Notes: generated by a model from the letters alone, not told the origin. Shown: positions 24,367-33,358, counted from the stretch's first letter. The stretch: 64,000 nt of DNA from JAGORL01 sp964372415 (GCA_964372415.1 CAYJQH010000003.1:44215-108214); one strand, 5' to 3'. Numbers and translations are program-made.

Positions 24367-25218
24367 ATGCTTTTTGGCGCACACGTTTCGGCAGCCGGGG
24401 GAGTGTGGAATGCTCCCGCTCACGGCAAGTTTTTGGGGTGTGAAATTATCCAATTCTTTACTCGGCCACCTCATAGTTTTGCGGCCAAGCCGATTACCGA
24501 CAGTGATGCGGAAAAATTCAAAACGTCGATGAAAGAAAATGGCATCAAGAGCGCCTACGTTCACGCCCCGTACCTTATTAACCTCGCCTCAGCGAACAAT
24601 AAAGTTCGTTTTGGCTCGATCAAAATGCTTCGCGACGAACTTGAACGTTGCTCAAAGCTCGGCATCAAAGCCATGATGTTCCATCCGGGCTCCGCCAAGG
24701 ATGTGGGGCAAGAAAAAGGTGTTGAACTTGTTGTCGACGGCCTCAACCGCATCATGGATGGTTATGACGGGAGCTGTCAGTTCTTAATTGAGATCTCCGC
24801 AGGTGCCGGGGCTGTCATGGGTGACACTTTTGAGGAGCTTGCCCTGTTCTTAGACGGCGCAGAACGGGGAAAAGAGATCGGCATTTGCTTCGATACGCAG
24901 CATGCCTTCGCTTCTGGTTACGATCTTCGTAAAAAAGAAGATGTCGAGGCGACATTTAAGGCTTTTGACCAAGCAGTCGGCCTCAAAAAGCTCGTCGCCA
25001 GCCACTGCAATGACTCTAAAGTCGAATTCAACGCCCACAAAGATCGCCACGAACACTTAGGCCAAGGCCACATTGGCCAAGATGGCTTCAAACACATCGT
25101 CAATCACAAAAAACTTTCGCACATCGATCTCATTTTAGAGACGCCGTACGAAAAAGAGGGTCAAAAAGACGACCCTCGTATTCCAGATCTCGAACTCTTG
25201 AAGTCATTCCGTAAATAA
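24367..25218 (+). CDS. nfo: Endonuclease IV (AP endonuclease)
   Basis: 283 aa from ATG 24367, supported by a TACACT -10 box 8 nt upstream. It is a TIM-barrel AP endonuclease with FGAHVSAAGGVWNAP, VHAPYLINLAS, MMFHPGSAKDVG, IEISAGAGAVMG, ICFDTQHAFASGYDL, SHCNDSKVEFNAHKDRHEHLG and LILETPYE, which supply the trinuclear zinc ligands. It incises abasic sites in base-excision repair. Confidence 0.96.
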   Translation: MLFGAHVSAAGGVWNAPAHGKFLGCEIIQFFTRPPHSFAAKPITDSDAEKFKTSMKENGIKSAYVHAPYLINLASANNKVRFGSIKMLRDELERCSKLGIKAMMFHPGSAKDVGQEKGVELVVDGLNRIMDGYDGSCQFLIEISAGAGAVMGDTFEELALFLDGAERGKEIGICFDTQHAFASGYDLRKKEDVEATFKAFDQAVGLKKLVASHCNDSKVEFNAHKDRHEHLGQGHIGQDGFKHIVNHKKLSHIDLILETPYEKEGQKDDPRIPDLELLKSFRK

Positions 25219-25308
25219 GCCCACTCCGAGTGAATACGAGGAGTTAGGTTGGTTCGGCTGTCGTAGAAACTAACCCCTCACTTTCGTTCGGGGAGGAAAA
25301 CCGCAGTT

Positions 25309-25557
25309 ATGATATTGGTTTTCCACTGCAAACCGAACGCCAAAAACTCACAAATCATCTCGTCCCTGGACGGGCGGACGTTTGTCGCCACACTTCACGC
25401 TCCACCTCGTGACGGTTTGGCCAATGAGGAACTTGTAAACCTTGTGGCTGACAAACTAAATATTCCAAAAAGCTTCGTTGTCCTCGTTCGAGGGCATTCC
25501 AGCAAGGTAAAACATCTCGAAATCCCGGACGGAACCTCACTCGCACCGTTAAAATAA
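25309..25557 (+). CDS. DUF167 (YggU/UPF0235) protein
   Basis: 82 aa. Family pattern: KPNAKNSQI near the start, APPRDGLANEELVNLVADKL and VVLVRGHSSKVKHLEI (V..G..S..K...I). This small conserved domain has no established biochemical role. It is expressed between nfo and a GC-rich cassette gene; a GGGGAGG motif precedes the ATG. Confidence 0.9.
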   Translation: MILVFHCKPNAKNSQIISSLDGRTFVATLHAPPRDGLANEELVNLVADKLNIPKSFVVLVRGHSSKVKHLEIPDGTSLAPLK

Positions 25558-25559
25558 AC

Positions 25560-25605
25560 ACCTCGGTTAGAAGCGCACTTGAGGGGCGCTTAATCACTCG
25601 AGGTG
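25560..25605 (-). terminator. Nested palindrome spanning the stop of the HExxH gene
   Basis: The outer stem CACCTCG/CGAGGTG and inner stem AGCGC/GCGCT surround the stop codon of the minus-strand gene ending at 25594. It lacks a clear T-run; termination is an inference. Confidence 0.5.
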
Positions 25606-26307
25606 ACGCGACCACACTTCCTGGCACTCCGGCTCCTTGTTATTAAGTAGGTCATACATGGCCTGGGCGAAGCGGGAAGGGTCGTTTTTATGCCGACAGC
25701 GTTCTGGCGGTGAGATGGATCGGTTGTTCGGCCACCACTTTTCAACGAGCAAGCACTCCTCACGATAGATCGGAAACTCACGGTTCCAGATCTCAAGGCA
25801 ACTGCGCTCAAGCTCGTCCGTTGCGAACGGTTCCTGGAAAAACTCCTGCTTTTCCCATTGCAGGTAGTGCATGTACTCGTGCCAGAGCGAGCGTTCCAGA
25901 GAGCGGTAAGCGAAGCCATCGCCCTCTTGCGCGCTCTTCAGGGTGCTTTGATTAAGCACAATCGTCGGTCGCAGGCTCTTATCATGCGACGTGCCGAACC
26001 CCACCTTCTTACCTTGGCTCGTGTAAAGAACGAAGCTTCCACCTAGGCCGACCGTGAGAGGCTTAACAACCAGGTAAATGCGCCCCTGCCGTCTATTCTT
26101 GTTGAAATCATCCGACACCCGTTTGTCAGGATGATTCTTAATGAGGCGGACCAGGAATTTACTAGCCTTCACCTCGTCAATCGTTGAGCCCGTAAGGCAA
26201 GCTTTGCGACCCGGCGCCGTGAACAGAATGACCCCGAGAATTCCGACGATAGCAGTCACACGCAACCAAGTTGACGACCCGGAATTCCGTGACGAATTTT
26301 TTGCCAC
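25594..26307 (-). CDS. Membrane-anchored HExxH protein, putative metallopeptidase (GC-rich cassette)
   Basis: 237 aa from GTG 26307, preceded by GGGAGGG. One N-terminal transmembrane helix (about 14-32) anchors an outer domain carrying HEYMH (143-147) in the context SLWHEYMHYLQW and a possible third ligand E165 (TDELE). Cysteines at 37, 170, 185, 204 and 228 may form disulfides. HExxH followed by a downstream Glu is the gluzincin arrangement, but no family is recognised. Codon use is much more GC-rich than in neighbours. It has the same architecture as the cassette gene at 59436. Confidence 0.7.
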   Translation of the reverse strand: MAKNSSRNSGSSTWLRVTAIVGILGVILFTAPGRKACLTGSTIDEVKASKFLVRLIKNHPDKRVSDDFNKNRRQGRIYLVVKPLTVGLGGSFVLYTSQGKKVGFGTSHDKSLRPTIVLNQSTLKSAQEGDGFAYRSLERSLWHEYMHYLQWEKQEFFQEPFATDELERSCLEIWNREFPIYREECLLVEKWWPNNRSISPPERCRHKNDPSRFAQAMYDLLNNKEPECQEVWSRHLE

Positions 26308-26388
26308 GAACCCTCCCAGCTTATTGGTTAGGCTGTTATTTCATACCCAAAATTATAAGAAGTACACAAATATTAAGTCCCAACGTTT

Positions 26389-26679
26389 CTATGGCTGATC
26401 AACTCCGCCCTTTGAACAAGGGTTGCAGCGGGCCACGCGCCAGGAACCCATGGCGTACCCCTTCAAAATACCGTGTTTAAGGATGGCGAGGCGGGTGTAC
26501 TCGGAGCAGCTGGGGTAAAAGCGACAAAAACCGTACGGATACATGGCTTTAAACGGCCCGTGATCGGGAGAAAAGGTAATTTGATACAGAACCACCGGAA
26601 TCGTCGCCAGGCGCCGGATGCATCGTCCGTAGGGACGGGTCGCCGACCCGTCCCTACCTGTGTTGGATGATCCCGGCAC
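26389..26679 (-). CDS. yidD: YidD membrane-insertion efficiency factor
   Basis: About 96 aa if the GTG at 26679 is the start; the core is RRLATIPVVLYQITFSP, YGFCRFYPSCSEYTRLAI, HGILKGYAMGSWRVARCNP with C-terminal CSKGG. YidD helps YidC insert membrane proteins. It overlaps the end of rnpA by about 26 nt. The first 20 or so residues are encoded by a perfect 29-nt palindrome and neighbouring bases, so the true N-terminus is uncertain. Confidence 0.88.
   Translation of the reverse strand: MPGSSNTGRDGSATRPYGRCIRRLATIPVVLYQITFSPDHGPFKAMYPYGFCRFYPSCSEYTRLAILKHGILKGYAMGSWRVARCNPCSKGGVDQP
26629..26657. repeat. Perfect palindrome inside the rnpA/yidD overlap
   Basis: 13-bp perfect inverted repeat with a 3-nt loop, GTAGGGACGGGTC on the left pairing with GACCCGTCCCTAC. 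It covers the last codons of rnpA and the first of yidD. The sequence type (GTAGGG.CGGGTC) is known as a dispersed REP-like palindrome in diverse bacteria; that comparison is from memory. Confidence 0.85.
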
Positions 26680-27007
26680 GCGCCAAAACCCTTTCCAGAC
26701 GCTGTTTTTTTTGTTCATACGGAAGATCGAGGGCGGGCTTGCCGATAAGCAACATAACATCAAAGCCCGGTTTAAGCTTAGGAAGTATTTTGTGCACGAT
26801 TTCCCGGTACTGACGCTTCATTTTATTGCGATCAACAGCATTTTTACTCACTTTCGTGCCCGCAATAACGGCAAAACGAGAGTGTTCAAGCCCGTTTGTG
26901 GCATATTTAACCCCACAGGCCGCATCAAACACCCCTCGCTTATGAGCAAGAACCTTCGAAATATCAGTATCTTTCTGCAAACGATGTTTGGCCGGGAGCA
27001 TATGCAT
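26654..27007 (-). CDS. rnpA: Ribonuclease P protein component
   Basis: 117 aa from ATG 27007 (ATG 27001 is an alternative). A TTG 39 nt further 5' lies inside a MITE-like element and is unlikely. Typical motifs: LPAKHRLQKDTDISKVLAHK, RFAVIAGTKVSKNAVDRNKMKRQYREIVHKI, and DVMLLIGKPALDL. It binds the RNase P RNA to mature tRNA 5' ends. Gene order rpmH-rnpA-yidD is classical for the origin region. Confidence 0.94.
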   Translation of the reverse strand: MHMLPAKHRLQKDTDISKVLAHKRGVFDAACGVKYATNGLEHSRFAVIAGTKVSKNAVDRNKMKRQYREIVHKILPKLKPGFDVMLLIGKPALDLPYEQKKQRLERVLARAGIIQHR

Positions 27008-27017
27008 TGTTATGAGC

Positions 27018-27124
27018 TGACCTCCCCCTACTTCCTCCTTCAACAAGTAGGGGACGCTATGACATTGTCATTGTGCATCGCGTCTCCCCTTGTGAAAGAG
27101 GGGGAATTAAAGAGGGGGTTGGTC
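27018..27124. repeat. MITE-like element, copy 1
   Basis: About 107 bp bounded by TGACCTCCCC and GGGGGTTGGTC, with internal inverted segments CCTAC...GTAGG and CTCCCCTT..GAGGGGGA, and the phrase GGGACGCTATG. It shares ends and internal motifs with the copy at 47734-47828. It lies between rpmH and rnpA, replacing the usual leader of rnpA. Confidence 0.75.
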
Positions 27125-27144
27125 CCATTGTACCAATGACAATG

Positions 27145-27174
27145 AAAAATCCTGGATTTTACACCAGGATTTTT
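27145..27174 (-). terminator. Intrinsic terminator of rpmH
   Basis: AAAAATCCTGG pairs with CCAGGATTTTT, 4 nt downstream of the rpmH stop. It is symmetric, so may work in both directions. Confidence 0.85.
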
Positions 27175-27177
27175 CAT

Positions 27178-27330
27178 CTAGCGAGGTCTCGCGGTTACCG
27201 TCAGTCGCTTGCGACCCCTGGCGCGACGACGCTTGAGAGTGCTGCGTCCGCCTTTGGAGCGCATTCGCTTCCGAAAGCCGTGAACACGGGCGCGACGACG
27301 CTTTTTTGGTTGATATGTGCGCTTGGGCAT
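27178..27330 (-). CDS. rpmH: 50S ribosomal protein bL34
   Basis: 50 aa beginning MPKRTYQPKKRRRARVHGF and continuing RKRMRS then a Lys/Arg-rich tail; this is the L34 family pattern. It lies divergently from dnaA, as in most bacteria, and 54 nt before the MITE that precedes rnpA. It ends at a symmetric terminator. Confidence 0.96.
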   Translation of the reverse strand: MPKRTYQPKKRRRARVHGFRKRMRSKGGRSTLKRRRARGRKRLTVTARPR

Positions 27331-27544
27331 ACTGCGAATAGTCTACATTTTTTGCAAAAATTGGTCAAACTCAAACAATATTCACACCACTTATGAGGTT
27401 ATCCACACTTTTACCCACCTTATACACACCGTTCACCTATTTAAAGAGCATTGTTACCTGTGGACAGATCCGCTATGATGTGGCACATCTCTATATGGGG
27501 GTACGTCGATCTCCCGAGATTGAAAATATGGTATTCGCGCGTTT
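27331..27544. other. rpmH-dnaA intergenic region, candidate origin part
   Basis: Between the divergent genes rpmH and dnaA. It holds a perfect DnaA box TTATCCACA (27399-27407), TTATACACA (27420-27428) and TGTGGACAG on the other strand (27459-27467), surrounded by AT-rich sequence. This is the usual place for oriC or a DnaA-controlled dnaA promoter. A CTATGAT box at about 27473 may be the dnaA -10. Confidence 0.55.
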
Positions 27545-28933
27545 ATGAACACGCATGAGCTTTGGCAGGCCGTACTTGGTCAGATCGAACTTAAAATTAG
27601 TCGGGCGCACTTTTCTACCTGGTTCAAAAAAACCTTCATTTGCGAATACCGAACCGGCACCATTATCGTGGCTGTGCCGAATTCGATTGCCCAATCCTGG
27701 CTTGAAAAGAAGTATTATCGTGACATTCTCGAGGCCTTTCAAAATATCATTAATCAACCGGTTCGAAGTTTGACTTACCGCGTTGAAACTAAGTCAAATG
27801 GTCCGCAACCGATTATTTTAGAGAGCCCTAAACTCACTCCGTCAACACCAGAAGACTACGGTTTTACGCCTACAAATGGGGCCGATGTAGCACCACCCTC
27901 GGGAAATATCACCCTAAACAATACTTATAACTTTCAAACCTTCGTGGTGGGCAAACAAAACGAGCTCGCCCACGCCGCCTCGCAAGCCGTAGCCGCACAA
28001 CCAGGAGGCACCTATAATCCGCTATTTATTTACGGAGGTGTCGGCCTTGGTAAAACCCACCTTTTACATGCTATAGCTAACGAAATACGCCATCGCTGGC
28101 AAAGTGTTCGTATTATGTACGTAACTTGTGAGCACTTTACGAATGATTTTATTCACTCTGTACGTACCGGAAGAGGTAAGGAATTTAAGGATCGCTACCG
28201 TAACGTTGACCTCTTACTGATTGATGACATTCAATTTATTACCGGAAAAGAGGGTACTCAGGAAGAATTTTTCCATACTTTCAACACCCTACACCAAGAC
28301 AATAAACAGATCGTTATTTCTTCAGATCGACCCCCAAAATCAATTGCTGGCCTAGAAAAACGCCTTCAATCGCGTTTGGAGTGGGGGATGTTGGTCGACG
28401 TCGGCACACCTGACCTTGAAACCCGTATCGCCATTCTTCAAAAGAAGTGTTTAGAACGCGGTTTAGATCTTGATCGCGATTCTCTTCAGTACGTAGCCTC
28501 AACGATCGCTTCAAATATCCGTGAACTTGAGGGTGCTTTAAATAAAATAATCGCCGTTCATCAATTCAGAAATATTTTACCGTCTCTTGAAACAATCAAG
28601 CCAATTCTCGCAAGTTTCGAGGCTGAAAATGTTAAAAAAACCGTCACCCCTAAGCAAGTAATTCATATCGTGGCTGAATATTTTGATATTTCAATCGAAG
28701 AGGTGCTCGGTAAAAGCCGTGAAAAACGTTTGGCTTTCCCTCGACAGATAATTATGTATCTATTACGTGAGGAAATGAAGAGTTCATACCCCACAATCGG
28801 CACCGAACTTGGTGGCCGTGATCACACGACCGCCATGCATGCCCACAGTAAAATTGCTTTACTTGTCGAGAGCGATGACAAGCTACAAAAAGATCTCGAA
28901 CTGATCAAGCAACGTCTTTATGTAGGAGGTTAG
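27545..28933 (+). CDS. dnaA: Chromosomal replication initiator DnaA
   Basis: 462 aa. Domain I (about 1-85, WFKKTFICEYRTGTIIVAVPN) is followed by a short linker, then AAA+ with Walker A GGVGLGKTHLL, Walker B LLLIDDIQF and the DnaA signature GRDHTTAMHAHSKI in domain IV, which contacts the DnaA box. It opens oriC and loads the helicase. DnaA-box sites occur on both sides of the gene. Confidence 0.98.
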   Translation: MNTHELWQAVLGQIELKISRAHFSTWFKKTFICEYRTGTIIVAVPNSIAQSWLEKKYYRDILEAFQNIINQPVRSLTYRVETKSNGPQPIILESPKLTPSTPEDYGFTPTNGADVAPPSGNITLNNTYNFQTFVVGKQNELAHAASQAVAAQPGGTYNPLFIYGGVGLGKTHLLHAIANEIRHRWQSVRIMYVTCEHFTNDFIHSVRTGRGKEFKDRYRNVDLLLIDDIQFITGKEGTQEEFFHTFNTLHQDNKQIVISSDRPPKSIAGLEKRLQSRLEWGMLVDVGTPDLETRIAILQKKCLERGLDLDRDSLQYVASTIASNIRELEGALNKIIAVHQFRNILPSLETIKPILASFEAENVKKTVTPKQVIHIVAEYFDISIEEVLGKSREKRLAFPRQIIMYLLREEMKSSYPTIGTELGGRDHTTAMHAHSKIALLVESDDKLQKDLELIKQRLYVGG

Positions 28934-29184
28934 GGATAACGTGAGGACAAATCCGTGGACAAAGGGAGGTATAACTAGGAGGATAATTTAGTGGATAAGC
29001 TGCGTATAAAATCGACTAACACCATCCGTTCGTAGTTATCCCGTTTTAAGTAGACACCTGTGTCACTATTAATCCCCATGGGCGCCAGCAGAAAACCACG
29101 GTAAGATACGGTCGCTCGTAGTTACCCCCGCGATCCATAAGCTTACTGTTACTACTATTTATTAATATTAATAATCAGTTTCCT
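28934..29184. other. dnaA-dnaN intergenic region, candidate origin part
   Basis: 251 nt without a gene. It contains AGTGGATAA (28990-28998, a one-mismatch DnaA box), CGTGGACAA (28954-28962) and, near the dnaN start, an AT-rich tract with TTTATTAATATTAATAATC (from about 29158) that could serve as a duplex-unwinding element. Together with the upstream boxes this supports a bipartite origin around dnaA. Confidence 0.5.
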
Positions 29185-30321
29185 GTGAAGCTCTCTTGCA
29201 CCAAAGAGAACCTTAATCAAGGTCTCTCCGTTGTGAGTCACGTAAGCGCCAAAAACGCCAACCTACCTATTTTGAATAATGTATTACTTAGAGCCGATGT
29301 TGGTGGACTAAAACTCACAGCGACAAATCTAGATATTACTGTGACCTGTCAGGTTAGGGGAAAGATCGACCAACCCGGAGAATACTCCGTACCCTCCAGG
29401 CTTCTTTCTGATTACGTAAGTTTGTTGCCTGACGAGCGAGTTGATCTAGATCTTCTAGATAACGCTCTAGCGGTCGTTTGCGCAAGTTCAAAAACAAAAA
29501 TCAACGGACTTCCAGCTGGTGAATTCCCTCTTGTTCCGCAGATTACCGGCGGAACAAAGTACGAAGTGCCGGTTGTGCACCTTGATGATGCACTGGGCCG
29601 TGTTTTATTCGCGGTCGCGACGAGCGAGGCCCGTCAGGTGTTAACTGGAGTTCATCTAGCGTTCTCAGGCGAGAAAAAATCAGTCATTGTGGCGGCCACG
29701 GATAGTTATCGTTTGGCTGAATCCCAAGTACCACTCGTCGGCGAGGTAGTTATGGGGGAGCGAAAAGTTATTGTGCCCTCACGAACTCTGTCTGAACTTC
29801 GTAGAATCATTAGTGTTTTAAAAAATTCAGCTGAAATTCCAGAAAAAATTGAAATTGAAGTAGCCGAAAATCAAATTGCTTTCCGTTACGGTAACGCTGA
29901 AATCTCCTCACGCACTATTGATGGCGTTTATCCCGATTACCAACAGATCGTACCTAAAACGTCGAACACCGAGGTTGTAGTGCCACGCCAAGCCTTGGTA
30001 CAGGCCATCCGTCGAACCAGTTTGTTCTCCAAACAGGGACTTTTTGATGTTAAGCTTGAGCTTAAAGAAGGAGGTAAAGAAATTACTTTATTAGCCAACG
30101 ATTTAGGCCGCGGTGAGAATACGGTGCTACTCGAAGCTGAAATTAAAGGCAAAGACAACGCGGTCATGCTTAATTATCGATATGTGCTCGACGGTTTAAA
30201 CGCGATGACGTCAGAACAGGTGGTTATAAAGCTTATCGACGGAGTAAATCCTTGTGTTATCGCCCCCAAAGAGAACGCTGAGCAAGGATACTTGTACATT
30301 GTGATGCCCATTCGGTCATAA
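29185..30321 (+). CDS. dnaN: DNA polymerase III beta sliding clamp
   Basis: 378 aa with GTG start. It has three repeated clamp domains; motifs include LPILNNVLLRA, LKLTATNLDITV, GVHLAFSG, VAATDSYRLAE, YPDYQQIVPKT and a C-terminal GYLYIVMPIRS. It forms the dimeric ring tethering Pol III. It lies directly after dnaA, the standard origin order. Confidence 0.97.
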   Translation: MKLSCTKENLNQGLSVVSHVSAKNANLPILNNVLLRADVGGLKLTATNLDITVTCQVRGKIDQPGEYSVPSRLLSDYVSLLPDERVDLDLLDNALAVVCASSKTKINGLPAGEFPLVPQITGGTKYEVPVVHLDDALGRVLFAVATSEARQVLTGVHLAFSGEKKSVIVAATDSYRLAESQVPLVGEVVMGERKVIVPSRTLSELRRIISVLKNSAEIPEKIEIEVAENQIAFRYGNAEISSRTIDGVYPDYQQIVPKTSNTEVVVPRQALVQAIRRTSLFSKQGLFDVKLELKEGGKEITLLANDLGRGENTVLLEAEIKGKDNAVMLNYRYVLDGLNAMTSEQVVIKLIDGVNPCVIAPKENAEQGYLYIVMPIRS

Positions 30322-30404
30322 ACCAAGAGCTAAGACTCTAGTGGCTTAGGACACAGTCCTGATTTCTTCTAGAACGTCTAGAGTTTTGAATCTTGTGTAT
30401 TGTT

Positions 30405-33287
30405 TTAGTTAAGAACTGGAATTCCACCCCCAGGCGGAGGGTCCTTAACAATTATAGTTATTGGTGCACCCTCGATACTTGAACCTTCTTTCGTTGTTCC
30501 GATTGGAGTCAGAGTGTACTGCGCTACTTCAGGCAACGACCAGATGAAGGTACTAACAGCGCTTGGCTGTGTTGTTTCACCTACAATTGAACTTGCGCCA
30601 GTCCAAAGGTTTTTGGCAATGATACTCATAGCGGCAAACGAGCCAGCATTTGGAATTTCAACAACCACGGTGTAAGCAGGCGAAGTTTTTTCTATCGTTT
30701 GGTTGTTGAAGGGGTTGGTGATACGGAAATCAGCGTTATTACCCGGTTCCGTAACCTGAATTTTTACACTGTCGGTATTGCTATTATCAACATCGTCATA
30801 GACGGTAGCCGAAAGCGTGTGATCACCGACTCCGACCCACGAAGGTAGCACGATGTTTGCGCTTTTAATTGAGCCTGAGATGGCAATTGACGTGCCGTCA
30901 ATGAAGTATTCAACGCGACTGAAGCTTCGTTCAACATCGATCTCTACTTCAACTGTAAAACTTCGCCCTACGTTTTCATTGGTCGCTGGTTTTTCGATAT
31001 TAATATCAGGTTCATTTCGTTTTACGTGAACATCATCTTCTTCGGTTGGGGGGGTGCAGGTTACATAAGGTACCTCGCCTTCCTTAAGGTTGGCGTTGTG
31101 GTTGGTAATGAAATTCTGTACCCCAGTTTCCCAGGCGGTGTAGTGCGGATCGCTGGCCGGATTTGAGGGTGTTGGGCCAAGTGGGTTGGCGCGGTCAACA
31201 TAATGAAGAATGTTGTGGTACTCGCCGCATTGAATAGTCTGCTTATAACGCTCTGGTGTACGCTCGGTGGCAAGTTTGCCACTCGCTGTGTCGATGGTTA
31301 GGGTGGTGGCCGGTAGAAGGCCGTCAATAACTGCTTTACCAGTGCTTTTAATCTGCGCTGAGGGGAAGTTTTCAATCGCCGTACCTTTAAGCGAACGACT
31401 CATGTATTCGTTCCAGATGGGGGCCGCAATTTTTGAGCCATCAGCGCCGCGATTCATGGCGGTGCCGTCGTGATTACCCACCCAAACCCCAGCCACGAGC
31501 GATGGCGTGTAGCCCATTGTCCAAGCATCTTTGTAGCTATTCGTGGTGCCGGTTTTGGCTGCTACGGGACGTGAACCCAAGGTTAAATAGTTGTTATTAC
31601 CAAAAACATAGGCGCGGGCGCCGTTGTCCGAGAGCACGTTAGACACCGTAGCGGCCAAGTTGGTGTCTATGGCCTGATTGCCCTTATGTTCTTCTTCTTT
31701 CCATTCCTCAAGAATATCGCCGCCCGATTTTTCAACTTTGAGGATCGCTATTGGTTCACGATAAACGCCACCCGAGGCAAAAACTCCGTAGGCCGCGGTG
31801 TGGTCAAGGAGTTCTACTTCAGCTCCGCCAAGAACCATAGAAAGTCCGACTTGCGAGGGGTCATTAAGAGTTGAGTAGCCGAGTCTTTGGGCAAACTTCA
31901 GGGCAGGTTCAATACCCACAAGATAGAGGGTTTTAACTGCCGGAATGTTGAGCGATCCCTGAAGAGCTTTACGTATACTAACAACCCCATGTTCCTGAAG
32001 ATCGTAGTTATTTGGGGTGTAAGGGCCTGTGGCTGTGGGGAAAGTGGTCAACGTATCCCAAAGCAAAGTGTTAGGAGTGTAGCCGCGCTCAAAAGCTGCC
32101 GCGTAAACAATCGGCTTAATACTTGAGCCCGGTTGGAGCGGCCGCAGAGTAACGTTAACTTGGCCTGCAATCTCGTCATTCCAGTAATCGGGTGAGCCGA
32201 CCATGGCCAGAATTTGTCCAGTTTTAGGATCGATTGACACAAGGCCAGCATCATCAAACGCGTAGCTTTCGCTATAAGCCGTTACCCCATTAGTTATTGC
32301 CTCTTCGGCAATTTTTTGTTGGTCATAATCAAGGGTAGTTATGACGCGCAGACCACCGGTTTCTACCAGGCGCGGGTCATACTTTTCTTCGAGGAGCTCC
32401 TTAACCCACAGGACAAAATGGGGCGCTTCAATATTGTTTATTGAAACGTCGAGGGTGGTGTCTTCGGTTTTTGCCACTTCGACCTCGGACTGTGTCGCGT
32501 AACCTTCTTCGATCATGCCGTCCAGAATCCAATCCCGGCGTTCCTTGAGAAGATCTGGATTGTTGATGAGCGTTGTTGGCCGGTTAGGAATTGCCGCGAG
32601 AGTTGCGGCCTCGGCGAGCGTGACGTCACGCACTGATTTATCAAAATAAGCCTGGGCCGCCGCCTCAACACCATAGTTGGTGCCGCCATAAGGAATTTCG
32701 TTCAAGTAAAGCTGAAGAATTTCGTCTTTTTCAAATTTTTTCTCTAGGGCTACAGCTATCATTATTTCCTTAACCTTACGAGCAATTGTTTGCTCGTCAG
32801 TTAGAATTGCTTTTTTTACTAACTGTTGGGTGATGGTCGAGGCGCCTTGGCCAGTTGGATCAAGATGAATTACGTTTGAGAGGAGAGCGCGCAAAATACC
32901 TTTGATACTTATGCCGCTATGCTCATAGAATGAACGATCTTCGGCGGTGATAGCTGCTTTTTCAACTGCGTTAGGAATTTCTTCAATGGTTACCAGTGTG
33001 CGCTTTTGTTCAGGGGCGATTTCGTAAAGCAGGTGCTCGCCAGAGCGATCGTAAATTTTGGTTGATTGGGATACCTCACGGGCCAAAATTTCGTCAGGGT
33101 CTGGCAGGCTTTGTGAATACCAAGCAAAAAGTCCAAGAAGCACAATGGCACCAAGTAGTGTGGCCGCGAGGACGGCTAAAATAATGTTTTTTAGCAACCC
33201 GGTTTTTTTGAGCTTAAGAAACAAGGCGTGAAAATCAGGGAGTTTAAACGTAAAGCGCGAAAAACGCCCCTGGGAATAACGATGCAT
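30405..33287 (-). CDS. Class A penicillin-binding protein with C-terminal Ig-like domains
   Basis: 960 aa. A cytoplasmic basic start and a transmembrane helix (about 34-57) precede a GT51 glycosyltransferase (about 75-250; AITAEDRSFYEHSG, GASTITQQLVKKA, EIPYGGTNYGVEAAAQAYF). The transpeptidase has SSIKP (SxxK), GSLN (SxN) and KTGTTN. After residue ~740 there are two beta-sandwich domains (PDINIEKPATNENVGRSF and FRITNPFNNQTIEKTSP), an extension not present in simple PBP1a. It polymerises and crosslinks peptidoglycan. Confidence 0.95.
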   Translation of the reverse strand: MHRYSQGRFSRFTFKLPDFHALFLKLKKTGLLKNIILAVLAATLLGAIVLLGLFAWYSQSLPDPDEILAREVSQSTKIYDRSGEHLLYEIAPEQKRTLVTIEEIPNAVEKAAITAEDRSFYEHSGISIKGILRALLSNVIHLDPTGQGASTITQQLVKKAILTDEQTIARKVKEIMIAVALEKKFEKDEILQLYLNEIPYGGTNYGVEAAAQAYFDKSVRDVTLAEAATLAAIPNRPTTLINNPDLLKERRDWILDGMIEEGYATQSEVEVAKTEDTTLDVSINNIEAPHFVLWVKELLEEKYDPRLVETGGLRVITTLDYDQQKIAEEAITNGVTAYSESYAFDDAGLVSIDPKTGQILAMVGSPDYWNDEIAGQVNVTLRPLQPGSSIKPIVYAAAFERGYTPNTLLWDTLTTFPTATGPYTPNNYDLQEHGVVSIRKALQGSLNIPAVKTLYLVGIEPALKFAQRLGYSTLNDPSQVGLSMVLGGAEVELLDHTAAYGVFASGGVYREPIAILKVEKSGGDILEEWKEEEHKGNQAIDTNLAATVSNVLSDNGARAYVFGNNNYLTLGSRPVAAKTGTTNSYKDAWTMGYTPSLVAGVWVGNHDGTAMNRGADGSKIAAPIWNEYMSRSLKGTAIENFPSAQIKSTGKAVIDGLLPATTLTIDTASGKLATERTPERYKQTIQCGEYHNILHYVDRANPLGPTPSNPASDPHYTAWETGVQNFITNHNANLKEGEVPYVTCTPPTEEDDVHVKRNEPDINIEKPATNENVGRSFTVEVEIDVERSFSRVEYFIDGTSIAISGSIKSANIVLPSWVGVGDHTLSATVYDDVDNSNTDSVKIQVTEPGNNADFRITNPFNNQTIEKTSPAYTVVVEIPNAGSFAAMSIIAKNLWTGASSIVGETTQPSAVSTFIWSLPEVAQYTLTPIGTTKEGSSIEGAPITIIVKDPPPGGGIPVLN

Positions 33288-33315
33288 ACTTGGCCTATGA
33301 TACGGTATTTATAGA

Positions 33316-33344
33316 TTGACGAAAAGGGCTATGAATGCTATGCT
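33316..33344 (+). promoter_or_regulatory. Promoter of the 3D-domain gene
   Basis: TTGACG (33316-33321), a 17-nt spacer and TATGCT (33339-33344). The expected start near 33351 gives a leader of about 33 nt consisting almost entirely of the hairpin at 33359-33381. Confidence 0.75.
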
Positions 33345-33358
33345 GTTGGCCATAAATT

